DNA of 64,000 bases from Cyathus striatus (lineage: Eukaryota; Basidiomycota; Agaricomycetes; Agaricales; Nidulariaceae): NCBI GenBank assembly GCA_025738555.1, contig JAOVFP010000018.1:3162001-3226000 (forward strand), in the 5' to 3' direction. Both the position numbers and the translations under genes were made by a program. This document shows positions 32,393 to 42,524 of the stretch, in pieces (the stretch's first letter is position 1; the number at the start of each line of letters is the position of its first letter). Under the pieces are notes generated by a model. That model was not told the DNA's origin. It saw only the letters and a list, made by a program, of their open reading frames with translations, and did not search any database.

Positions 32393-34511
32393 CATCAGCA
32401 AGCACTGATTTTTGTGCATAGTATGTCATAGTTTACAGTCTAATCTTATAGTATCCTACAACATATCTACGAGCCGACAGCATGTTGTAGCATTAGGAAT
32501 ATTACTACTTTTATATGTAGTACTCTATATTACTCTGTAGTATAGGCCGGAGTTAGCTAACATTATATAGCATTGTTACATAAATACATAGTAATCTATA
32601 GTGTATACAGAAGCTAATGTAGTGTTTTATAACTTTTCTATTTGCTATGTATATCATAAAAGCACTATATAACTCGTATATAACATTACATACCTACATA
32701 GTACAGTACTATTGCTCAAATGTTGGTCAGCCAATTGTGCGCATAGCCCAGTGCGCCCCCTTTCTGCAATGGGCACCCGTTTGGGCGTCCCATCGGATAC
32801 CTTCCTAATTGGGTAATCCGCCGATGCGGCAGTGTCAGCTGCTCGCATCAATTTCATTTATGTTGTACCTCTCGGGTCGGTTCACCGCTTCCGCACTTAC
32901 TCTTGACTGTCAAGGTAGTCGTTTTCTTTCTACTCTTGCTTTCTTTCCCCTCCTCTCGCGCTCCCTCTCTCTCTGCTGCATGGTCTCGTCATCGTTGTCG
33001 TCATTCAAGCTCACCAGGTCTCGTGTCGTCGGATCAGAGTCTAGGTCTCAGGGATTTGGTAAGTCCGTGTTCTGTCAAGCTCTACACTTTGTTTCATGTG
33101 CTGATTTTGTCACTAGCCATATTATCCGTTCTGGGCTTTTGGTACTCGTGTATAGAACGTAACATCGTGTTTTTAGAAGGTAAAGTTTTATGTTTTATTT
33201 GTTTTAAAGGGTTTTGAGCCTGTACTAACGCGGAGTATGTGTTTATAATAGTCTTATTTCATCCCTAGTTTAATTATGGGAGGCGGCGCGGGAACTCAGC
33301 CCCTCCCCGCTGTTTCCTTTACTCAATGCGTTCGGTACTGGAGTCTCGAAATCGCGACTTGAAGAATTTTAAAATTAGGTACATTGTTTTCTTTTTACAT
33401 GTGTATCACCTCCCTCCCCCTTTTCCCTCCTTTTCTAATTAAGGCTGGTAAGTCCCGTTCCCCGCTTCTTTTCTAGTGCTAACATTTGCTTCTTCCCCTA
33501 GCCCTCCTCAACAAAGTCAGCGCGCCAAGTTCTTCGCGCCGTCTCCCTTTCCATGCCAACAGCCCATGGTCTCCACCTCCAACACGTCACACCATCTCCT
33601 CCCCACGCCATCCCCCTCTCTTGTCGTCGTTGACACATCACGCCATCTCCCTCTCCATGACATCCCTCCCCTCCCCCTCCCCTCTTGTCGTCGTCGGCAC
33701 CTCACGCTATTTCTTCTCCACACTGATCCCTCCTCGACTCATTGATGTCTCAGTGGCCAATGCCGCCATATGCCCACCTCCTTCGATGTCCAAATGGTCC
33801 AATGACTGCCTATGTCACCCTCTCCTCGCTTCGTCGGTGTCTCGATGTCCCTCTTCAGCCTTCCTTGTTCAATGTCCTGATATCCCCAGCCCTGTCGCCT
33901 CCCACTTCCACCATCTCGCACCACCACCTCTCCATTTCTCACTATTGCCACCCCGCTTTTTACCATGCACGTCGCCTTCCACACCCAACTCAACATCCCA
34001 ATGGCGCAACGATGGATGGTGTGGAGAGAGGGACACTGTAGAGAGGGAGCCGTCAAGGAAAAGAAGACAGAATGGGGGATGGGGACAGAGAGACGGCATG
34101 GAGGGTGGAGAGGGCGTGTGTCTCTTCATGATGTATTCCAATATCGGATTTGTCTGATGTAATGTTACTGTACTGTACTAACATGTATTATAACTATTTA
34201 ATATAATAATTTTTTCATTTATGTGACCAAAGGAGTGATGCTATTGGCTGAAGTATTGGAATCCCAAGGAAATCCTACAGGACCTGCTGTAATCCTGGAT
34301 GTTCTAAAGCACTCCATAGTATATTGCCAAGCCTCCATAGCACTATATAGCACTCCATAGCATGTTATCACGTCTCTATAGTGCTTGATAGTATGTAGGG
34401 GTGACTACATAGTGCTACATAAATGAACACCTTTGTTATGGTGTTATGGTGCTATGCAATGCTCTGTAGTACTACTATAGCACTGTGTAACATAATCAGT
34501 ACTTGCTGATG
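32393..34511. mobile_element. 2.1-kb non-autonomous TIR element in the OYE4 leader
   Basis: The left end CATCAGCAAGCACTGATT (32393-32410) is answered by its inverted complement at the right end (34494-34511) with one mismatch. Subterminal zones on both sides are full of CATAG/TATAGCACT words. The interior has a GC-rich start (from about 32735), CT-rich tracts and low-complexity Ser/Pro-type frames on both strands (33480-34160), but no transposase. The target duplication is unclear (AA or AT). The superfamily is not assignable. Its right end lies 58 bp before the OYE4 ATG. Confidence 0.6.
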
Positions 34512-34569
34512 AAGGAACACGCTAAACCTCTCTTATTCTCTTGTGAATCGACCAATCGATTTATTAATC

Positions 34570-36150
34570 ATGTCAAACACTTCTTCACTTTTCACGCCTC
34601 TTCAGATTGGTTCCAATACGATTCGGAATCGCATCACCATGGCTGCATTGACGAGAAACCGTGCTCCTGGTACGGTTCCCAACGATATCATGAAGGAATA
34701 CTATGTCCAACGGGCCCGGGGTGGTGCTGGACTTATCGTTACAGAGGCCGCGTTGGTTACTCGCCAAGGGTATGATGTTTCCCTCTCTTTTCCTTTAGTT
34801 AAACTAATGCTGCATCAGGACTGAATGGCCACATGCTCCTGGAATATGGACCTCGGAGCAGGCTGCAGCATGGAAGAACATTGTTGATGCCGTTCATGCT
34901 GAAGGAGCCAAAATCTATGTTCAGGTTAGTCGCCCGTTCAATAAACCATGACTGGAAAGCTAACCTATTTATTATTTGGTAGCTGTGGCACCGTAAGTCT
35001 GTATAGTGTGAAGAATAAATAAAATCATTTACGATCCGGTTTTGTAGTTGGCCGTATATCCCATCCCGATGCTCCAGAACAAAAGCTCGCTGGCGTGGTT
35101 AGTGAACTTTTCACGTTTTTCGTGTCTTTATTCTCATATCAGTAGCCTGTGTATGCTCCATCCGCCATCTCTGCTAGAGGAGGTCGATTCAGGCATATCC
35201 CTGGTGAACCAGGGTACGTCACAGTAAGTGACATCCTATACTAGTATCCCTTTAGGCGGTGCTAAAGTTAGTGATTTTAGCCAACAGTGCTCGAAGATCC
35301 GTGGTCTATTGTCAAGCAATTCAAAGATGCTGCTGTACATGCGAAGGAGGCAGGCTTTGACGGTGTCGAAGGTAGGTGTATGCCCTTGGGAGACCAAGAT
35401 CCAGGATCATATGGTTTAACATTTACGTCGACAGTGCACGCCGCCGGTGGCTACCTGATCAATCAATTTCTTGATCACAGCGCCAACCACCGTGCAGACC
35501 AATGGGGTGGTAGCATTGAGAACCGTAGCAGATTTGGACTGGAGGTCTTGAAAGCTGTTAAGGAGGTGTGGGGGAACGACGTGGGGATCAAGCTCGGGCC
35601 TGCAAGCAGTTACAACGACGTTGGGTAAGTATGCCAGAGTTCTCGGTCCATATCGCTCTCTCTGACGCCATTGTAGGATGCCCCTTCGAGACACAATTGA
35701 CACGTACTCGTACTTCATTAAGGAAGCAGATAAACTCGGTCTTTCTTACATCGAGCTGCTCAGATACGTAGAAGTATTTGACCCTATTATCGACGGTAAG
35801 AGTTATCTAGCCGTCAGGGAAAATGTTATCGAGTTTAACCAACCGAATATACAGGCAAGAATCGCGCCACTAAGCACGATACTCTCGAAATTTACGGCCC
35901 ACTCATCAAAAATTCCAAGATCTTCGCAAATGCTGCTATTACACCAGAATTAGGTGCCGCTCTGGTGTCATCACTCAAAGTGGATGCCATTGCAATTGGT
36001 GTTCCTTTCATTTCGCACCCAGATTATGCGAAACGTGTACAACACGGCAAACCGCTGGACAATGTTTTTGACTTTGAGCATATCCACTGGGGAAGAGAGG
36101 AGAAAGATATGCGTGTGGGATATATTGATTACCCGGAGGCAGTATATTAG
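34570..36150 (+). CDS. Old Yellow Enzyme family NAD(P)H:flavin ene-reductase (OYE4)
   Basis: Nine exons in phase: 34570-34769, 34819-34924, 34983-34992, 35048-35097, 35146-35223, 35281-35371, 35435-35624, 35677-35795 and 35855-36150. The exon lengths are identical to OYE1 (200/106/10/50/78/91/190/119/296), giving 379 residues. FMN/TIM-barrel signatures are intact (FTPLQIGSNTIRNR, AALTRNRAPGTVP, LWHLGRISHPDAPEQ, GGRFRHIPGEPGYV, QWGGSIENRSRF, AIGVPFISHPDYAKRV). The active-site run is HAAGGYL: the His and Tyr are kept, but the second substrate-binding residue (Asn or His in most family members) is Gly. The ATG at 34570 is preferred because it aligns with OYE1. The upstream 5' region is occupied by the 2.1-kb TIR element, so expression may be altered. 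Confidence 0.9.
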
Positions 36151-36252
36151 AGTCTAAGCACATTCGACATAAAAGTCAGGGGTAAGTCAGGTAACCAGTA
36201 AGCTTCCAACTTACTTAGTCTTAGCTTTGGACGAATATGTCTATTGTTTATT

Positions 36253-36608
36253 AGGGGAATTCAAAGTTGGCTGTTTTGTCGCGTTGCGACCGGTCGCTAC
36301 GGACAAATCGCTACAGTCTTGCCGAAAACCGTGATCGGGAATTCAAACGGAGAATTTTGCTATACGCATTCACTATGTTTTATTCTTTCCTACCTCTATA
36401 TCTTGTTAAAAATTTGGAGGTTGTATAGATATTATTATGTTTAGACAGTATATCTAGTAAAATGTATATTTTCGTAGGGTGAAAGGATGTGGTCCCTGTC
36501 AGCATTATCTCAATGTTATAAACTCCGAACTGATCGCCGATTGTTCTCCTTAGTAACGATACAGAAATCACTGTAGCGTATCGTGTTACGCCAACTTTGA
36601 ATTCCCCT
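36253..36608 (-). mobile_element. 356-bp MITE, copy 2 (inverted)
   Basis: Same termini and same length as the copy at 514-869, in the reverse orientation. It is flanked by ATT on both sides (36250-36252 and 36609-36611). Because the flanking triplet differs from the other copy (AGT), the two are independent insertions. It lies about 100 bp past the OYE4 stop codon. Confidence 0.85.
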
Positions 36609-37131
36609 ATTATTTGTTCGTCAAATGCACGTTGAAAGTCTGCGCAGACACAGCTCTCTATGACAATGCCTTCACTGAGCTAAAAAAAAAAAAAGAGTAT
36701 GGACGAGGATCAGGGGTACAGGTTGAAGTGGAGATGACGAACTCTCGTTCACCTTCATCATCATCGTCATCTTCGACTTCGAATGACCAATGGCAATCAT
36801 CAATTTGATTTCACCGATGTTCCAAGAATGCTCTTCCAGTTGCATAAAATATTTAAGCCTAGTTTCAAGGAATTTCTGTGTCACCGAGATTTACAGGATA
36901 TTTATATTTAACTTGGCAAGACAAGATTTACCAAAACTTCAAATAATGGAAACCTGCCTTTGTCCTAGCACCAGACAAATCCGACAACTGACTGTTGAAT
37001 CTTGTCAAGCAAAAGGCCACACCCGCCTGTCATATCCCCTTCCCAGCGAACACTCTCTCAAAATCTCTTAAACCAACATATCTTTAATCAGATAATGAAA
37101 ATGACATACTTTTTTTTAAACAAATGCTTAC
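36609..37131. other. Gene-free spacer next to the pyrophosphatase pseudogene
   Basis: Contains an A-rich tract and a TCATCATCATCGTCATC-type trinucleotide stretch near 36750-36780. No supported exon. The last codons of the pyrophosphatase gene (the WFF-type end) were not found here. Confidence 0.35.
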
Positions 37132-37658
37132 TGGACGGATCAATAGGAGCGGGGGACTCCCTCAGTGCATCGGCAGATGTCAGTGTACTCGGGATCATTC
37201 TTCTTGACGAAGCCCGACGAGTATGAAGCGGTACTTAATGACAAATGTTAGAGCTGAAAACCAATTAACTTCTAGATATAGTACTGAGAAAAAGCTTGGT
37301 TACATAGATATGCCAATACCACCTGCAGTGGTCTTGCCAGTAATAGGACGAGCGAGGAACCTTGACGATCACGTTGAAAATGTCTGGTTTGGGGAGGGGG
37401 GGAAAGGGGGATATCGTGGAATGAAGACACGATACTGTCGTTATGTTTGATGAACACGCGATGCTCTGGATAAGATTGAAAGATGCAAGGAAAGTTCACA
37501 AGCCATTGAACACCGATAGCACATTAAGCACACTAGGAAACGTTCAAGGGCTCACAGAGTGTGTTAAGTGCCCCGTTATGACGAGTAGCGTATTCTAGCA
37601 CGGAAGTTGTTAGCACTGATAATAACAACTACGAAAGGTAGGACATACCAGAGGACAT
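37132..37658 (-). pseudogene. Inorganic pyrophosphatase pseudogene (internally deleted)
   Basis: From ATG 37658 the sense strand gives MSS, an intron, EYATRHNGALNTL, an intron, and HRVFIKHND...SSFHDIPL, then out of frame IFNVIVKVP. This is the N-terminus of eukaryotic cytosolic inorganic pyrophosphatases. The sequence then jumps to RPITGKTTAGGIGIS and, in changing frames, SSGFVKKNDPEYTD and SADALRESPAPIDPS, which correspond to the last ~60 residues. The central catalytic region (about 160 residues, all metal-binding Asp residues) is missing. Other lesions are a TAG codon formed across the second splice junction where GAG is expected, a +1 shift in a C-run, and further frame changes. Because introns remain, it is not a processed copy. 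Confidence 0.8.
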
Positions 37659-40600
37659 CTCTGTAGAACGAGAGGAAAGGAGACGCAGTTAGTGAGAGAG
37701 ATTCGCGACTAGCCGTTTTTCTCGTAAGGTGGGTATTGCGAGGTATTGTGGAACTGATTACTACTGTTAACCCGCTCTTAGTAACATCGGTGGTCTTGTC
37801 TATCTCTGTCGTTTCTGCGTCAAGCCATATTCGGTTTCGACACGACCACCATGGACCATGATGGTTGCAAAGTTTGAAAGGGGCTCTTTTCGGGAGTAGA
37901 GTAGATTCTGCAGTGCGTAATACTAATTTGTGAATGCTGCAATCTGGGTAATAACCAGCGATTTCGATTTCGATAAGTAACATTGACGAACCCCGGGTCG
38001 TCAATATGTCAAGAGTCGCTTTTCAGTCCTATGGACTCGAGACTCCTAGCAACTCTATATGAGGCTTGAGTGCAAGTGAGATATGGTGAGAGAGAGAGAG
38101 CAAAGCGAAAGGCAAAGGAGACCACACGGAGTTCTTTTCCTTTCCAAAACATATTATGTTTTAGAATTTCCGAGGACGTCTCACATCGGAACTGCATTTC
38201 CCCCTTGCTCAGTGAGCGCATGTATAAAGCGCGCGCGGTGAAGGATTAACCAGGTGGATGAGTGGTGGTAGTGATAAGTGACGTAGTAAGTAATAATGGC
38301 CCGGGATTAGCAACGAATACTTTGGAAATAGAGATATCATCTTTGTAGCTTCACTCACACAAAACATAGCTTCAAAACAGCATCTGTATTCCACATCTTT
38401 AACTACAACTTAATAACCAATAACTAACGAGAAAGAGGAAAGGATTATTCAGAAATGAGTGTGGCAGGCATTAAGCCCCAAGAGACTGACAAGTATGTTC
38501 TGCGTTGAGCCTCATCACATCGCGCGCCTCAACATTTCCATTCCTCACTTAAAAGTCAAGGAAAAAGGAAAGCATCACCGACATCGCAAACGGGAAGTCA
38601 CAAGGGCCGCAAACAACTGCCGAAAAAAAGAATAACTATAATGACTGTAGGTAGTTGGGTAGGTAATAATGTAATACGTGTGTAGGGGGAGAATGGTCGG
38701 CAGAACGAAGATGTTACAATTGCGTTTTCGGTGGGGAGGGCGGCGATAGGTCGATGACCCAAGAAAAGGTGTATAGGAGGCGGAAGGTAGAGAAGAGGTG
38801 AGGGGATTTAAAAGTATATGTACAAATTCTATAATTTGACTTCTTCGCACTTCTTTCCTTTTCAAAAAGTCCATGTAATGCGGAATTAATGAAGCAGGAT
38901 ATAGGTATGTAGTCTGGCGTTGTGGGCGTGTAGTGGGTGCGATGCGATGGTGTACAGCACGGCGGTAAGAGAAAGTCAGTGATCGCAAGATCCTACGAGG
39001 ACAGTAAGCAACCGACCCGCAACAGCAAAAGACACAACACACCTAATCACAAACCATCCCATATCATTATTGAGGCGCGCGTACAACCAGCGACATAGTG
39101 GGTGTCGGAAGCATCAAAGGGTTGACAGAAGAAAAAGTGAAGAAAAAGAAAATATGCTACGACGTAGTAAAAAAAAATGAGAAACCGATACTTGATACAC
39201 TTGTTTGTTGGCGTGACAAAAGAGTAAAAGAAAAGAGAAACGATGTTGAACAAAAAGTCGTACGTAGATGTGTCATGTCCTCAACCGAGCCAGCAACGGT
39301 CGCCAGCCTGGAGGATGTGGCAGGCGGGACACAACCCCAGTAACAAAAAAAAAGGCAGGAAGAAATAGAGAAGTCCAAAGGCGAGACACGAACAAAGAAA
39401 AAGCTAATGAAAAAAATTGCTCAATGCCAATGATGTCGATGGGTTAATATCTGTTTGATATGCTTGCAGGGTGGTGTCACAATTGCAATAATTAAGCGCG
39501 ATACCAAGAAAATAAAGTGGAGGTGCAAAGGGTAGGTGATCCAAGGGGAACGCCATAGGCTTGAGTATTTGCAGTCGGAATGAAGGTCGTTGTCGCCGAG
39601 TTACCAACAGTGCCGGGCAAAGGCCAACCGTCAGCGCGTACAAGAGAAGTCTATCCCAACGACGAGGGGGCGGGGACAAATAATAAATAAAGTGACGAGT
39701 CTCCAAGAGGGTATCGGGTGTCGGACAATGGAAGGATGTGGGTGTCGGAGGAGATCCGTCGCCATACGTTTACTTTTGTACAAGCGGGAGAAGTGGGGTT
39801 GTAAAAGGGCGTAATAACACATTGGAATCTTTAAAACGTGAAGAAAACAAGTGACAACGGCGCAGGGTACAATGTAAAGCGCCGATGACAGAGATGGAGG
39901 GGGGGGCGGTTCATATGAAGGCAAGGTGAGCGGATAAAGGAAGCGGTGGGGACGAAGCTAACAATTTAGCTCCAGAAGCGCGCGGTGGTCCTAAACGAAG
40001 ATAAAACAATAAAAGCCGTGGTGGATGATTATATGAACCTATAACGATAATTGATGCCCAAAAAACAACAAAACAGTTCGATGATGCGATGCGGATAAGA
40101 AAGTGTGAGGGTAGTCCAGTCAGAGCCTGTTTGAAAGAAGGTAAGAGCCAGTGAAGAGTGCGAGGTGCCGTCCGTCTATAGCACATGGGGGGGGGTGAGC
40201 GATGAGGGGTAGGAAGGGTGTATAGTCCATCCGACGCTTGAACAAATAGGCGTCCGCGATGAGCAGGCATACAGTATATCCTGCCGTGGCAGGCTCCAAA
40301 AAAAAAAAAAAAGAAACAGAAAACCGAGATAGCAATAGAACAGAAAGAAATGTTGCGATGCGTTCATGAAGTAGGCCATCCTGTTATCCCGAAGCGAACC
40401 CTTGAACCCAAACCAATAATAGATCTTGATGAAACCAAACAATGACCCGAATAAACCCGATGAAGATGGCGAAGAACGAAAGATCTAGTGGTGGGGGAGT
40501 TAAGGCGGAGTGATTAAAAAATAACAGCAAAGACGATAAGGTTTGCAATGCGTGATTGAGGCTATAATACACTTGCGATAAACAGCTTTCGGGTTTGCAT

Positions 40601-41056
40601 TGGTAAGCGTTGGTTAATAACATTCGAGTTAAGCGGGGTGTGGCTGGGTTTTGATTTGGTTTGGGCGGCAGGGGAACCTGGGTTGAGCAAGAGCAACTTC
40701 TACGTGAGGCGGTGCAGAGGAGTGAATAGTGGACGGCGGCTAGGGAATGGAGGAGTCTAGGGCTGTGCAAGCCAGAAATAAGGTAACAATAAAAATACAA
40801 TGAGCCAACGAATCATCGCAAAGAATAATAAAAAGAACGTTATGCACCTCTGACTCGGTTTTTCTCTCTAAGAGGGGGTAGGGAGGTTGAAGAAAAGGGT
40901 AACAAAAGAAAACGTCAGTCGAGGTCATGTGATGTTGCATCTTGGGGAATCAATGTCGGTCGTGATGTGTCCAAATCCAAACTAATCCGTGTCGGTGTAT
41001 TATCACCAGCGACTGCTGACAAGGCAAAACGTCGCCGTTGTTTGAAGCGCGAGCCC
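37659..41056. other. Long gene-poor interval, pyrimidine-rich on the minus strand
   Basis: From about 38570 to 41050 the minus strand is strongly C/T-rich with short Pro/Leu/Ser-type frames on it. This may be a long 3' untranslated region of the Edc1-like gene or a non-coding transcript. A weak plus-strand start is seen at 38455 (MSVAGIKPQETDK, then a GTATGT donor and a possible second exon KKESITDIANGKSQ), but nothing follows it. No known family was recognised. Confidence 0.35.
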
Positions 41057-42524
41057 TCAAACAAAAATAGGATCTGGAAGTTCCTCCGGACTGGGCGAGT
41101 TCTGGAACAATGAACTGGCAAAGTAGCCCTTGACTTCCCTCTCCGCCTCCCGCTCGAACTCAGCTTCGCGCTCTGCGGCTGTCATTCCGGGGCCGGCACC
41201 ATGGCGAGGATACGTGGCAGGTACGGCACGAGCTTGCACCGGAGTGCTGAAAGGCGAAGGGTAACTGTATTCAGCCTTGTTCATGGGCGGAGGCGTCGTG
41301 CGGCTGTGAGCAGGGGTGCTTGGGAGCAAGCCGAAGAGCGCTTGAACGCCTGGACTGAGCTTTGACCCCGTGCCAGAACTGATGCCAGAATCCTCATCAG
41401 AGGACATGTTAAACATGCCATCACTGGGCACTCGCTTGTGGTACCTCCTGCCGGCGGCAACGCCGATAGTAGCGCGTTGCTGCATGGGGGCAGGAGAAGG
41501 CGAGTGCTGCACGTTGAAAGGGAAACCTCCAGAGCGATGGGCGGTCAATGGAGCGCTAAGGGGGCCGTTGCGAGTAGGGGTGGTAGGCATCATCAAGTCC
41601 TCAGAGTCCGAGTCGTCACCTGCGTCGGTCATGTCGTCACAGATAGGGAAAACATCTGCAGTGTCGGCACGCTTGAAAATACGGGGCTTGCGGTTGGGCA
41701 TGCTGGATCGGACGGGATCAGAGCGGGAGAGTTCATTAGAAGCACGATTCTGACGGTTGTTAGCATGATAAGGCCTGGGAACGGGAATGGCCTTTGCGAG
41801 AACTGGAGAAGGAGTTGCAGGTGGAGTCAAAGTAGCGGTGGTGTTACGAGTCGCGGCTTGATGTTGCTGGCGGCGATGGGCAAGTTTACCGGATGGACGA
41901 GAAGAAAGTACAGGAGTGATATTGTTCATGGTGGGAGGGGAGGAAGAGGGGGAGTGATCGAGAAAGGGGTCAAAAAGGTTGGAAGAGTTGAGCGTAGGAA
42001 CCTCTGCCTGCGAGGAGCTTTGTTGGTGCTGTTGGGAAATGGGCGGGGAGGGCTGGCGACCATGTTTGCCGCGGGCGGACGACTGGGATGCACTCCTAGC
42101 GTCAAACAAAACATGCGTGAGAAAGGGCGCACAGGGGCTGGAGATCGCAATACCTTTTCGCTGCCTTATCTTTGGCTGCGGCTGATTGCTTGGCAGCGCG
42201 GCCACGGGGCTGCTGGGGCGCAACTCCAGATTGGGCATGCTTCTTCTCAACTTCGGCTGGGGGGGTGAGCAGTTGGATCTGCGCACGGACCACCTGGGAA
42301 TTCCGGCCGGGATTCTTGGATGGCTGCTTGACGTGGCGCTGGGTAGACGGCAGCTGGCGTTGTGGAGAGGGCTTGGGTGGATTGTGGATAGGTTTTGAAA
42401 GGGAGAGCAGGCCTGGAGTGCGAGTTGGGAGAACAATGACGGCCGGAGGAGCGGAGGGGTGTCTCCGGTGGGCACATTGTGCAATGGGCTGGATGGACGA
42501 AATGGGTTTCTGGACGAGCATCAT
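41057..42524 (-). CDS. Proline-rich protein with C-terminal PNRC/Edc1-like motif (putative decapping activator)
   Basis: Two exons in phase, 42524-42154 and 42095-41057, give 469 residues starting MMLVQKPISSIQPIAQC. The protein is disordered, rich in Pro/Ser/Gln/Arg, with basic patches and several SP/TP sites. Near the end lies YFASSLFQNSPSPEELPDP, which fits the short [YF]-A-x-x-x-F-x-x-S-P-x-P-x-x-L-P motif of PNRC proteins and fungal Edc1-type factors. In those proteins the segment bridges Dcp1 and activates the Dcp2 mRNA-decapping enzyme. The start was chosen at the paired ATGs because upstream codons look like leader. The function is inferred from one linear motif only. Confidence 0.65.

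Noticed and set aside
33476..34157. Several long overlapping frames on both strands with Pro/Ser/His-rich products
   Set aside because: All six frames stay open because of C/T-rich low-complexity DNA inside the TIR element; there is no domain, no splice pattern and no codon preference.
38575..39042. 155-codon minus-strand frame rich in Arg, Ser, Tyr and Pro
   Set aside because: It lies in pyrimidine-biased DNA, has no recognisable motif, and neighbouring frames are equally open; better explained by composition.
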